NCBI RefSeq assembly: GCF_001427865.1
Contig: NZ_LMHH01000003.1
Coordinates: forward strand, 527,454-591,453
Direction: 5' to 3'
Source: Altererythrobacter sp. Root672
GTDB taxonomy: Bacteria > Pseudomonadota > Alphaproteobacteria > Sphingomonadales > Sphingomonadaceae
DNA length: 64,000 bases
Of this stretch, positions 16,514 to 25,157 are shown in pieces (the first letter of the stretch is position 1; every line of letters starts with the position of its first letter). A program made the translations under genes and the position numbers. The notes below the pieces were generated by a model. The model did not search any database. It was given only the letters and a program-made list of their open reading frames with translations, and was not told where the DNA came from.

Positions 16514-17814
16514 TGGCCCCACCGCGTCGTGGGTCGGGCGGCCGCGCGTGGCGTGCCGCCGCCCTGGCCGTCTGCCTGCTTGTCTTTGTCGGGCGACCGC
16601 TGGCGGCTCAGCCGATGGGGGGAGGTGGTACTGGCTTCACGCTCGACGGCACCCGGATCGACCGCGAGATACAGGACATGGTCGCCTCGGGACGTGTTGC
16701 CGGAGCCGAAGTGCTGGTGTGGAAGGACGGGCAGGAGGTTCACTACGGCAACGCCGGCCTCGCCGACCTTGAGGCCAAGCGCCCATTTACCCGCGATACC
16801 CTGGTGCAGGTCTTCTCGATGACCAAGCCGGTCACTGGCGTGGCGCTGATGCAGTTGTGGGAGCAGGGCAAGTTCGGCCTCGACGACCCGCTCGAACGCT
16901 ACCTGCCGCAATTTGCCCAGGTCCAGGTCTACGACGCCAGCCTGCCCGATGGCGCAGCCAAGCTGCGTGCGCCGAGCCGCCCGATCACCATCCGCGACGT
17001 GCTGCGGCAGACGGCCGGGTTCACCTATGGCGGTGCCAATCACCCGACCGACGCGATCTGGAACCTGCTCCAGCCGCTCTCGCCAGACCACACCTTGGCC
17101 CAATTTGCCGAGCTGATGCCCAAGGTACCGCTGCTCTACGATCCGGGCACCCACTGGCATTACAGCGCTGGCGTCGATGTCCAGGCGCGGCTGGTCGAAG
17201 TGCTGTCGGGCCAGCCGTTCGACCAATACGTGACCGAACACATCTTCCGGCCGCTCGGCATGACCCAGTCGTGCTGGAAATGCAGCCCCGACATGCTGCC
17301 ACGCCTCGCCGCGATCTACAGCGTGGGGAAGGATGGCTTCGAACGCATGCCGCGCGAGACCTGGCTCGAACCCAACTTCGCCGGCAAGCCGATGACCATG
17401 GGCGGTTCGGGCATCGTCACCACGATCGACGAGTACATGCGCTTCGCCCGCATGCTCCTGAACCAAGGTGAGCTAGACGGTGCGCGCATCCTCCAGCCCG
17501 CGACCGTCCGCCTGCTGTCGACCGACCAGCTCGACCCGCGGATCGAGAATAAGGACCGTCTTTGGCTACCGAGCAAGGGTTCGGGCGGCTTCGGCTTCGA
17601 TGTCTTCGTCCGCACGCGCCCACCGCAGACGCCCCAGGAAAACCGCGGCGCTGTGGGTGAGTTCTTCTGGGACGGCTATCCCTCGATGCTGTTCTGGGTC
17701 GATCCGCAAAACGACATGGCCGTGGTCTTCGCGACGCAGAAGATCCCCTTCGACGGGACGCTGCATCACGACATAAGGGATGCTGTCTACGGGGAGGGGT
17801 ACTCGGGGCAGTGA
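16513..17814 (+). CDS. Serine hydrolase, beta-lactamase class C / esterase family
   Basis: A 433-residue exported hydrolase. The signal peptide is hydrophobic and ends near RPLAAQP. The catalytic Ser-x-x-Lys is in FSMTKPVTG, and the second motif is YSAG, a Tyr-x-x variant seen in esterase-like members such as EstB. A true beta-lactamase role is not implied. The ATG overlaps the stop of the dienelactone hydrolase gene (TAATG), so the three hydrolases at 14.5-17.8 kb probably act in one periplasmic step on esters or lactones. Convergent with the histidine kinase gene; no terminator is obvious between them. Confidence 0.9.
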   Translation: MAPPRRGSGGRAWRAAALAVCLLVFVGRPLAAQPMGGGGTGFTLDGTRIDREIQDMVASGRVAGAEVLVWKDGQEVHYGNAGLADLEAKRPFTRDTLVQVFSMTKPVTGVALMQLWEQGKFGLDDPLERYLPQFAQVQVYDASLPDGAAKLRAPSRPITIRDVLRQTAGFTYGGANHPTDAIWNLLQPLSPDHTLAQFAELMPKVPLLYDPGTHWHYSAGVDVQARLVEVLSGQPFDQYVTEHIFRPLGMTQSCWKCSPDMLPRLAAIYSVGKDGFERMPRETWLEPNFAGKPMTMGGSGIVTTIDEYMRFARMLLNQGELDGARILQPATVRLLSTDQLDPRIENKDRLWLPSKGSGGFGFDVFVRTRPPQTPQENRGAVGEFFWDGYPSMLFWVDPQNDMAVVFATQKIPFDGTLHHDIRDAVYGEGYSGQ

Positions 17815-17841
17815 GGGCGCGGGGATAGGCCGCAGTCGCGG

Positions 17842-20472
17842 TCAGTCCGATCGAATGGCGTGGCTTACGGCATTCAAGAGTTCGTCCACCCGGAACGGTT
17901 TGCGCAACAGTTGCGCGCTGGTACCCACGGCCCGCTCGATCGAAGCGCTGTCGGCGTATCCGCTGGCGATCACGATCGGGATATGGGGATAACGCTCGCG
18001 AGCGGCTGCCGCGAACTCGGCGCCGGTCATGCCGGGCATGGCGAAATCCACGACCAGGGCGTCAGGGCGCGTGGTCTCCAGCACAGTCAGTCCTGATGGG
18101 CCGTCAGCTGCCTCGAGGACACTGAACCCCAGCGTTTCGAGCGAGTTCACGATCATCCCCCGCATGTCGATGTCGTCATCGACCACAAGAATGCGTCCGC
18201 CTCCGCTCCCGGTCGGCAGCGTCGCAGTGCCGTCACCTTCGGACGATTCGCAGGAAAGCTCGGTCCGCGGGAGCAGCACCCGCACGGCGGTACCTTCGTC
18301 GAGCACGCTTTCGATCCGCACGGTGCCGCCAGCTTGCCGCGCGCTTCCGTAGACTTGCGCCAACCCCAGTCCGGTTCCCTTGCCGAGCGCCTTGGTGGTG
18401 AAAAAGGGATCCATCGCGCGCGCAAGCGTCTGCGGGTCCATCCCTGTTCCGGTGTCGGCAACCGTCAGTTCGACATACTTGCCATCCGCCAGCTCAGCGT
18501 CGCCGCTAATGGTCCGGGCCTTGGTGGAGATGGACAGGCGGCCACCGTCGGGCATCGCGTCACGCGCGTTCAGCGCGAGATTGAGGACCATCATCTCGAC
18601 TTGCGTGGCATCAGCGAGGACCGGCACTGGGTCCGGATTGAGCGCGAATTCCAACCCGATCATGGGACCCAAGGTACGGCTCAGCATCTCGCGCAAGTTC
18701 TCGATCACGTCGCATACGAAGATCGGCTTCAACTCGATCCGCTGCGACCTTGAGAATGCCAGCAATTGCGAAGTCAGCTTCGAGCCTCGCTCGGCCGCTT
18801 GCAGGCCCGCCTCGGCGAAGCGGCGGACACGTTCGCTCTCGTCGGGCCGGCGGCCGATCAGGTCGAGCGCGCCGATGACCGCACCCAGCACATTGTTGAA
18901 GTCATGGGCCAGGCCCGAGACCAGCTGGCCGACGGCTTCCATCTTCTGGCTCTGCCGTAGCGCGTCCTGCGCTTCGGCCAGACGCCGGTGGTCGTCCAAG
19001 CGCTCGGTGATGTCATGTGCGAACTGGTAGGCGCCGATCTGCTGTCCCTCGCTGTCGCGCAGGACATTGAACCGCATCTCATAGGACCGTTGGTTGCCCT
19101 CCCGATCGACGAGGTGTGTCACCTCGGCGAATTCTTCACCGGACAGCGCGCGTGCCCAGAGACGCTGGGCCATGGTCCAATAGGCAGGGTGATCCCTGCA
19201 AAGCTCAAGCTTGTTGTCACCTGCCTTGGGACGGAAACCAAACATGCGCTCGTATTCGTCGGCGGCGGCGCGATTGATGCCGAGGAAGGTGAAGTCGGGC
19301 GCGACGATCTGGACGATGGCGTCGGTGCTTTCGACGACATCGGCCAGCAAGTTGCGCTGGGCCAGTGCTTCTTGCACGCGCCGTTCGAGCGTTTCCTTGG
19401 TCCGCTGGTCCGACTGATAGAGGCGAGCATTGTCGATCGCGATCGCTGCTTGCGATGCGGCGCCGAGCATCAGTTGCTCGTGGCGCGCACCGAAGCGGCC
19501 CGGTTCCGGATGCCCGAAGAACAACCCGCCGATGACATCGCCTTCCCTCGAGGTGACCGGGACGGCGAGATAGCTCCGGACCGGCAAATGCCCGTCGGGC
19601 ATGCCATGATGGGGCGCCAACTTCCCGTAGCGAAGATCGGCCAGGATATCGTTGGATCTAATGACGCCGGTTCCATCGAACGTCGGTTTGAACACGGGTG
19701 TCGCCCGCGGCATCCCCAAGCTCTCGAAGGCCGAAATGTCGGCGCCCGAGAGCGTGTAGAGCATGTAGCTTTCGCCATCCTGTCCGGCGACATTGTGGAA
19801 GAAGGCTCCGAACTTGGCGCCAGTCAGCTCCACGCCGGCGTCGGTGACCATTTGCACCACGCGCTCGAGATCGAGCTCGGCGGCCAGCGCGGCGCCGGTG
19901 CGGTTCAACGTTGCAAGGGCGCTTGTCTCTTCACGCAGCGCGGCCTCGGCGGCTTCGGTCTGGCGCTGCGATTGTACGCGCTCGGTCGTTTCAGTGAGCA
20001 CGCAAAGCACGCCGCCCGGCTCGCCGCTCTCGTCGAGAACCGGTGAATAGGAGAGGTCCATGAACACCTGTTCCGGATGCCCGTGGCGCAGCAGCGTGAG
20101 TTCGTGATCCTTGTACGAGAGAGTTCCGCCGGCGAGGCCGACTCTCATCACGTTGTCATTGAAGTCCGCCACCTCGGGCCAGCCTTCGCGGACTTTGGTG
20201 CCGAGCAGCTCGGGATGCCTGCCACCGGCGAAGCGGGAGTAGGCATCGTTGTAGAGCATGACGCCGTCTTCGTTCCACAGCAGCACCATCGGCACGGTGC
20301 CGTGCATCATGATGCTCAGCACGGATTTGAGGCTTTGCGGCCACTGGTCGATGGAGCCGATGGACGTGGCCGACCAGTCTCGGCGTGCAATCAGCTTCGC
20401 GGTGTCGCTGTGACCCAGGAACGCGCGTTCGGCAGCGTCCGTCGCGCATCTGCTCCTTGACGTCACATCCAT
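17842..20472 (-). CDS. Hybrid sensor histidine kinase / response regulator
   Basis: An 876-residue soluble hybrid kinase. In order: an N-terminal PAS-like domain (about 30-165), a GAF domain (about 190-345, ending [10 protein letters not shown]), a second PAS (about 375-505), a HisKA domain with the phospho-accepting histidine in [11 protein letters not shown], an HATPase_c domain with [18 protein letters not shown] and GKGTGLGL, and a C-terminal receiver (about 755-870) with DDD, the phosphorylatable Asp in VVDFAMPG and the KPF lysine. No membrane segment is seen, so it senses a cytosolic cue, perhaps light, redox or a small ligand. No partner regulator gene is adjacent. Confidence 0.95.
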   Translation of the reverse strand: MDVTSRSRCATDAAERAFLGHSDTAKLIARRDWSATSIGSIDQWPQSLKSVLSIMMHGTVPMVLLWNEDGVMLYNDAYSRFAGGRHPELLGTKVREGWPEVADFNDNVMRVGLAGGTLSYKDHELTLLRHGHPEQVFMDLSYSPVLDESGEPGGVLCVLTETTERVQSQRQTEAAEAALREETSALATLNRTGAALAAELDLERVVQMVTDAGVELTGAKFGAFFHNVAGQDGESYMLYTLSGADISAFESLGMPRATPVFKPTFDGTGVIRSNDILADLRYGKLAPHHGMPDGHLPVRSYLAVPVTSREGDVIGGLFFGHPEPGRFGARHEQLMLGAASQAAIAIDNARLYQSDQRTKETLERRVQEALAQRNLLADVVESTDAIVQIVAPDFTFLGINRAAADEYERMFGFRPKAGDNKLELCRDHPAYWTMAQRLWARALSGEEFAEVTHLVDREGNQRSYEMRFNVLRDSEGQQIGAYQFAHDITERLDDHRRLAEAQDALRQSQKMEAVGQLVSGLAHDFNNVLGAVIGALDLIGRRPDESERVRRFAEAGLQAAERGSKLTSQLLAFSRSQRIELKPIFVCDVIENLREMLSRTLGPMIGLEFALNPDPVPVLADATQVEMMVLNLALNARDAMPDGGRLSISTKARTISGDAELADGKYVELTVADTGTGMDPQTLARAMDPFFTTKALGKGTGLGLAQVYGSARQAGGTVRIESVLDEGTAVRVLLPRTELSCESSEGDGTATLPTGSGGGRILVVDDDIDMRGMIVNSLETLGFSVLEAADGPSGLTVLETTRPDALVVDFAMPGMTGAEFAAAARERYPHIPIVIASGYADSASIERAVGTSAQLLRKPFRVDELLNAVSHAIRSD

Positions 20473-20845
20473 TCTGGCGGCCCCCTAGTCCGTCTACGGA
20501 CGAACCCCTTGAGCAACTCTCTACAAAAGAACGGGTTCCTAGTCTGCCGTCTTCCCGGCGGCTGCGGCACTTTGTCGGGCACGCCTTGCCGCGCGCGCAC
20601 ACCGATGCGAATCGGTTCGAAATCATTAGGTGGCGACGGTGCTCATCGCGCGATGCCGGCAACTTAAGTTAGATATTTATGTCCGGTTGGTTCGAAAACG
20701 GTCGTATCGGCCGATTTACTAAGTTCCAATTCGCGTAATTTACGCCATCTTATCAAAAGTTACTGGATCATTTGGTAAATCAGGGTCTTAATGCTCTTGC
20801 GACCCAAAGGGCTCGAAGCAGCAATGCAACGGGTTCCACTTTTCC
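20473..20845. other. AT-richer intergenic region with possible leader
   Basis: The stretch between the kinase start and the terminator at 20846 is notably AT-rich around 20660-20790 compared with its surroundings. It holds no long gene. A 22-codon open frame (ATG 20791, TAG 20857-20859) ends inside the loop of the following hairpin; it has only a weak AGGG site. See the finding on a possible attenuator or small RNA. Confidence 0.4.
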
Positions 20846-20883
20846 GGGCGGCTCTCTAGGGGGCCGCCCTCTTTTTGGGCGGT
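20846..20883 (+). terminator. Intrinsic terminator / attenuator-like structure before the HPP gene
   Basis: Stem GGGCGGC (20846-20852) pairs with GCCGCCC (20863-20869), followed by TCTTTTT. The right arm can instead pair with GGGCGGT at 20877-20883, giving two mutually exclusive hairpins. No plus-strand gene ends here, so it terminates a leader or small RNA. Confidence 0.65.
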
Positions 20884-20976
20884 AGATGACGAGTGGCCCC
20901 AACCGATCGCGGGCCTTTCCCAACAGCATTCACGCCAGTAAGCGCGCCTCGGACTAACACCGGCTCCGGAGGACAA

Positions 20977-21660
20977 ATGCCATTCGCGGTTTTCAAGCCG
21001 ATGCTTGCCGGAGCCCGGCTGACTGATCGGATCGTCGCCTGTGTCGGGGCGACCATTTGCATTGCCCTGACGATCGTCGTCTGCAGCCAGTTGCCGATCG
21101 CGCTCGAGAACTTGCCGATCATCGTCGCCCCGCTCGGCGCCTCGGCGGTGCTGGTGTTTGCGGTGCCGGCCAGTCCGCTGGCGCAGCCGTGGTCGGTGGT
21201 CGGGGGGAACACGCTATCCTCGCTTGTCGGGGTGTTCGCCTTCCAGATGATCCCGGACCACACCATCGCGGCGGGCGTGGCGGTGGGGCTGGCAATCCTG
21301 GTGATGACACTGTGCCGCTGCCTGCATCCACCCGGCGGCGCGGCGGCGCTGACCGCAGTGATCGGCACCAATGACATTCACGCGGCGGGCTACGCATTCG
21401 CGTTCAGCCCGGTGGCGCTGAACTCGATCGCGCTGGTGTCGCTGGCGATGTTCTTTCACCGCTTCTCAGGTCACAGCTATCCGCACATCCCCATTCCTGC
21501 AGGAGACTCGCTGCAGGCGTCTGGGCTGCACCTTGAGGACATCGACCGGGCGCTTGCCGACCTGCCCGATCACTTCGACATCAGCCGCGAAGACCTCGAC
21601 GTGCTGCTGACGCACGCTGAACTCTACGCGATTGAGCGGCGGCAAGGGCCGAAGCGCTGA
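20977..21660 (+). CDS. HPP family integral membrane protein
   Basis: A 227-residue protein with four to five hydrophobic helices and the family signature HPPGGAAALTAV. HPP proteins have been linked to nitrite transport in plants and cyanobacteria, but bacterial roles are mostly unknown. A soluble C-terminal tail of about 60 residues follows the last helix. I choose the ATG at 20977 because GGAGGA lies just upstream and family members start near FKPMLAG; an in-frame GTG at 20893 would add 28 unlikely residues. A terminator-like structure about 100 nt upstream suggests control by attenuation. Confidence 0.85.
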   Translation: MPFAVFKPMLAGARLTDRIVACVGATICIALTIVVCSQLPIALENLPIIVAPLGASAVLVFAVPASPLAQPWSVVGGNTLSSLVGVFAFQMIPDHTIAAGVAVGLAILVMTLCRCLHPPGGAAALTAVIGTNDIHAAGYAFAFSPVALNSIALVSLAMFFHRFSGHSYPHIPIPAGDSLQASGLHLEDIDRALADLPDHFDISREDLDVLLTHAELYAIERRQGPKR

Positions 21661-21667
21661 CTCGAGC

Positions 21668-22771
21668 TTATCGCAGCAGGGTGTTCGCATCGACCAGTTG
21701 CACGTCGTGCATCTGGTTCAGGTAGGCCTCGTAGTAGCCCTTGTGCGACGCGCCGACGATGGCGAGCAGGCGGCTTCCCGGGTGCTGGCCGAGCACGTCG
21801 CGAATGTTCGCCACCATGCGCAAGTTGCGGGTTTCCCAATAGCCCAGGTAGGCGCGGCCGAACCCTTGGGTTGACGGTTCGGTAAATGCGGCGCCGAAAT
21901 CCGATTGGTAGGCGAGCTCTGCGGTCTGAGGCGCGTTGACCGCTCGGTACATCGCCATCAGCCCGTCGGGTTGCGACAGGCCGGCCTGGAGCTGCTTGTC
22001 TTCTTCGATGCGAGCTTTGGTGGCGGGGTTGTCCCACGCTTGCATGATAGCGGCCTCGTAGGCCTCTTGGTCGGCCGGGCCGGGGCTGTCGGCGGAGTGA
22101 TCGTCGACACTCCACAAGCGGTCGAGACCGAGGCGGGCCGCGAGGGGGGCGGCAATCAGACTGTCCTCGTTGCGCAGGTCCTTCATGCGGTTGAGCGAGG
22201 CGACCAGTTCTGCGTTGAGGCCATCGCCTTCGCGGCGTTCTTCGGCCGGCAGGCGGAGCCATTGCACCAATGCGGAAACAGGCTCCCCAGCGGCCAGGAA
22301 CACCGCCGCCAGGTTGCGGCGCTGAGCGGCGGACGGGGCCGAGGGCCACGCGGCAAGCAGCCGTTCGGCTTCGGCGTTGGCGGCATGGACATCTAGTCCG
22401 GTGGCGAGTCCGGCGGCGGAGGGATCATAGCAGTAGTCCTTGACCGACGCGGCATAGCGCGAAGGGTAGCGGCGCAAGGCGTCGCATTGCAGGCCGGAGA
22501 CCCGCTCGATCGCGATGGCTTCCGGGCGCCACCCTGCAAGGCGGTCGAGCAGCGGGTCGAGCAGGGCGGGCTCGAACGTGTCGGGCATTTCGGACAGATG
22601 CTGGGTGCCGAGCACCAGCACTTCGTTCGGGCGTCCGGCGGGCGGGCCCTTGAGCTGGTCAGGACGGAAGGCGGGGCGATATTCTTGCGCGGTGGCCCAT
22701 TGCGTGGGGCCCAGAACCCCCGCCATCAGGCCCAGCGCCGCGACCGTCGAACGATAAAGCATGCGGCCCAT
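21668..22771 (-). CDS. DUF5694 protein, TraB/TIKI-like fold, secreted
   Basis: A 367-residue protein with a signal peptide ending TQWATAQ. It shows the conserved elements of the TIKI/TraB-like clan: VLGTQHLSEMP near the start, AIAIER, the ETRNLRMVANI helix and the C-terminal VGASHKGYY histidine motif. Eukaryotic TIKI proteins are metalloproteases, and bacterial relatives are suspected hydrolases, but DUF5694 itself has no known activity. It is convergent with the HPP gene, 7 bp apart. Periplasmic location is predicted. Confidence 0.75.
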   Translation of the reverse strand: MGRMLYRSTVAALGLMAGVLGPTQWATAQEYRPAFRPDQLKGPPAGRPNEVLVLGTQHLSEMPDTFEPALLDPLLDRLAGWRPEAIAIERVSGLQCDALRRYPSRYAASVKDYCYDPSAAGLATGLDVHAANAEAERLLAAWPSAPSAAQRRNLAAVFLAAGEPVSALVQWLRLPAEERREGDGLNAELVASLNRMKDLRNEDSLIAAPLAARLGLDRLWSVDDHSADSPGPADQEAYEAAIMQAWDNPATKARIEEDKQLQAGLSQPDGLMAMYRAVNAPQTAELAYQSDFGAAFTEPSTQGFGRAYLGYWETRNLRMVANIRDVLGQHPGSRLLAIVGASHKGYYEAYLNQMHDVQLVDANTLLR

Positions 22772-22849
22772 GACACCCCCTCTAAAGGAACATCATGGAC
22801 GGCTAGCCTTACTGTATTATCCAGTCAACACACCTGAGGCGCCGACGTC

Positions 22850-23653
22850 TCACTCGAACCAGTAGCAGGTCCCGCGCATTTCCAGGCTGACCCGCGCAGG
22901 GGAGTCCGGGCCGGCGAGTGGGTTGTCGAACGCGCCGTGCGGCATGCACTGGGCGCGATCGGGGTCGCTTTCGCTGGTGGTGAACACGATCGCCTCGTCC
23001 GGCGTCATGTTCGAATAGTAGTACCAGCGGTGGTTCGGGTTGGGCGCCAGCAGGTAGTTGGGGAAGCCCCATTCCGGGCTGCCGTCTGGCGGATCGAAGA
23101 TCGCGTCGCAGTCGAGCAGGTCTTCCGGGGCGACGCTGGGGTAAGCGCAGAGGCCGAGCGGCACGTCCTGCGGTGCGCCCGAGAGCGCGCGCCAGACGTT
23201 GTACTGGGCGCTGCGGATCACGGTCTTGCCGGCGGGCGCAGCCTTGTCGCGCATGGCGGCGGCGGCTTCCTTGGCCATGTCGACATGGACGAAGCGGGCG
23301 GGGTGCGAGTTGTCGTGCGCCTCGTTCTCGCCGAGCTTCTCGGAGAAGCGCAGGATGCCCATCGGGGTGATCACCACCTCGTCGCAGCCGGTCAGTTGCT
23401 TGAGCAAGTCGGCGATCTCGCCACGATGGATCTCGGCGACCGCCTTGAGGTCGGTCAGGTCCGCTACCGCGCTCTTGTGTTCGACCAGGGTAAAGCCTTC
23501 GCGGTCGAGCGTGCACCCTAGCCCCCGCGCATCGGCGATGGCGACTTCCTCGGGAGCCAGCGGGACGAAGTCCTTCTCGTGCGCATTGGCGTAGAAATAG
23601 GGCTTCTTCTCGGTGCGTTCCGAATAGCCGATCTTTGCGCGTACTTCGGTCAT
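22850..23653 (-). CDS. CmcJ/NvfI-family oxidoreductase
   Basis: A 267-residue protein with the hallmark strings of the CmcJ/NvfI/AsaB family: ARFVHVDM, NVWRALSG, LCAYPSVAPEDL, HRWYYYSNMTPDEAIVF and the PHGAFDNP-ARVSLEMR end. The family includes non-heme iron, 2-oxoglutarate-type or related oxygenases and cephamycin-pathway partners; the reaction here is unknown. The ATG overlaps the stop of the aldo/keto reductase gene by four bases (ATGA), so they are translationally coupled. It is the last gene of what looks like an extended ligJABC operon. Confidence 0.8.
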   Translation of the reverse strand: MTEVRAKIGYSERTEKKPYFYANAHEKDFVPLAPEEVAIADARGLGCTLDREGFTLVEHKSAVADLTDLKAVAEIHRGEIADLLKQLTGCDEVVITPMGILRFSEKLGENEAHDNSHPARFVHVDMAKEAAAAMRDKAAPAGKTVIRSAQYNVWRALSGAPQDVPLGLCAYPSVAPEDLLDCDAIFDPPDGSPEWGFPNYLLAPNPNHRWYYYSNMTPDEAIVFTTSESDPDRAQCMPHGAFDNPLAGPDSPARVSLEMRGTCYWFE

Positions 23654-24651
23654 GCCGGTTCGAATTCCTCGGTGTCGATCGTGGGCCGGATGGCGTCGTG
23701 ATAACGATGGCCGGCAACGGTGTCTTCGTTGATCAATTTGCCCGCGGCTTCAAGCACATCTGCAGGCAATTGCAGGTCCCAGGCGGCGTAGTTGTCGGCC
23801 AGGTGCTGCAGGTTCGTAGTGCCGGGGATCACGTGCACATGATCGCCGCGCGAAAGGACCCAGGCGAGGGCCAGTTGGCCCGTCGTGACGCCCACTTCCT
23901 TGGCGAGGGCGGCAAGGCCGTCGATCAACGCGAGGTTGTGCGGCCAGTTCTCCGCGTTGAAGCGCGGCATCTTGGTGCGCAGGTCGCTCTCCTCGAGCGT
24001 CGAGGGATCGCGCAGCACACCGCAGAGCGCCCCGCGCCCCACCGGCGAGAACGCCACCAACGGCACGCCGAGCTCGTGGCAGGTGTCGAGGACGGCGAGT
24101 TCGACGTTGCGGGTCCACAGCGAGTACTCGGTCTGCACCGCGCCCACCGCGTGGACGCCATGCGCCTCGCGGATATGGGCGGAGGACCATTCGGATACGC
24201 CGTAAGCGCCGATCTTGCCGGATTCCATCGCACGCGCGAGGGCGCCGACCGAATCCGCGATGCCGACGTTCGGGTCGAAGCGGTGCATGTAGTAGAGGTC
24301 GATGTGATCGGTGCCGAGCAGGCGGAGGCTCTCGTCGATCGCCCGGTCGATGGCTTCGGGCGAACAATCCACGCCCCGCTTCGGGCCTTCGACGACGATG
24401 CCGCACTTCGAGGCGAGGAAGAACTCGTTGCGCCGGCCTTTGAGAGCCTCGCCGATCAGCGCCTCGTTCTTTCCGCCGCCGTAGATGCGCGCGGTGTCGA
24501 GGTGGTTGTAGCCGAGGTCCAGCGCGCGGTTGAGCAGCTTCATCCCATCGTCATGGCTCGGCGGGGTACCATAGGCCCAGGACAGGTTCATGCATCCAAG
24601 GCCCACCGGGTGGAGCGCCTTGCCGGAGATCGTACGGGTTGTGTCAGTCAT
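23650..24651 (-). CDS. Aldo/keto reductase
   Basis: A 333-residue TIM-barrel oxidoreductase. The AKR tetrad can be placed: Asp in NHLDTAR, Tyr in IYGGG, Lys in FLASKCG and His in YYMHRFD. The NADPH-binding region near VIPGTTNLQHLADN is of the usual type. GGGGAAGG precedes the ATG. It lies downstream of ligC and a small unknown gene and is coupled to the CmcJ-like gene by a four-base overlap. A role in reducing or oxidising an aromatic aldehyde or ketone that feeds the PCA pathway is plausible but unproven. Confidence 0.92.
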   Translation of the reverse strand: MTDTTRTISGKALHPVGLGCMNLSWAYGTPPSHDDGMKLLNRALDLGYNHLDTARIYGGGKNEALIGEALKGRRNEFFLASKCGIVVEGPKRGVDCSPEAIDRAIDESLRLLGTDHIDLYYMHRFDPNVGIADSVGALARAMESGKIGAYGVSEWSSAHIREAHGVHAVGAVQTEYSLWTRNVELAVLDTCHELGVPLVAFSPVGRGALCGVLRDPSTLEESDLRTKMPRFNAENWPHNLALIDGLAALAKEVGVTTGQLALAWVLSRGDHVHVIPGTTNLQHLADNYAAWDLQLPADVLEAAGKLINEDTVAGHRYHDAIRPTIDTEEFEPA

Positions 24652-24694
24652 GCCTTCCCCTCTGGCGGAGAAGACGGCGGGAAGGCAACCCGGT

Positions 24695-25063
24695 TTAGAG
24701 TTCGGAGAGTGCCTTCTGAGCCCAGTTGTAGAACGAATCCTGCTTGCGCCCGAGCTCGTCGGTCGAGCGGCGGTAGCCGGCGTGATCTTCGTCGATCTGG
24801 GTGCTGCGCCACTTCGACTGGTGCTGGGCCAGGGCCTGGCGCATTTCGAAGAACTGGCTTTCGAATTCCTGGGCCACTTCCGGGCGCGCTTTGAGGCGGG
24901 CGTCGGCTTTGATCGACCCCATCATTTCGGCAATCAGTGTCGCAAAACGCGTCCGCAGACGGACGATGTCGCGCACAGCCCGCTCTTCAGTGGACTTTGC
25001 GGCTTTTTGCATCAGCAGGTGCGTTTCCTGGGCCTCGCCCAGGATCCGATCCAGTTCAGCCAT
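24695..25063 (-). CDS. Small all-helical protein of unknown function
   Basis: A 122-residue soluble protein I do not recognise. It is rich in Glu, Lys, Arg and Gln and should be almost wholly helical, with heptad-like stretches (ETHLLMQKAAKSTEERAVRD and EFESQFFEMRQALAQHQ). No signal peptide, membrane segment or cysteine is present. I start it at the ATG at 25063, which follows GGGGAG; a TTG four codons earlier would be inside that site. The ribosome-binding site is buried in an 11-bp hairpin. It lies between ligC and the aldo/keto reductase, so it may be part of the lig operon. Confidence 0.7.
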   Translation of the reverse strand: MAELDRILGEAQETHLLMQKAAKSTEERAVRDIVRLRTRFATLIAEMMGSIKADARLKARPEVAQEFESQFFEMRQALAQHQSKWRSTQIDEDHAGYRRSTDELGRKQDSFYNWAQKALSEL

Positions 25064-25065
25064 GA

Positions 25066-25101
25066 GGCTCCCCAACTTTGTTCTGTTTTTGTTGGGGAGC
25101 C
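25066..25101 (-). promoter_or_regulatory. RNA hairpin that sequesters a ribosome-binding site
   Basis: Perfect 11-bp arms GGCTCCCCAAC and GTTGGGGAGCC flank a 14-nt A-rich loop on the minus-strand RNA. The second arm contains the GGGGAG site of the 122-residue protein, four bases before its AUG. The stem would block initiation unless melted. Confidence 0.65.
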
Positions 25102-25157
25102 CTCTAGCATACTATTGGTTCAACAATACCTTAACGGCACGACGACCCGAGCAGCGA

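Noticed and set aside
16513..17814. Annotation as an antibiotic-resistance beta-lactamase
   Set aside because: The SxxK motif is shared by many esterases and peptidases; the YSAG variant and the dienelactone hydrolase context favour an esterase.
20515..20539. GGAAC-N16-AGTT on the minus strand before the histidine kinase, resembling an EcfG stress promoter
   Set aside because: The -10 part should be CGTT; one mismatch in a four-base element is too weak to report as a promoter without mapped transcription.
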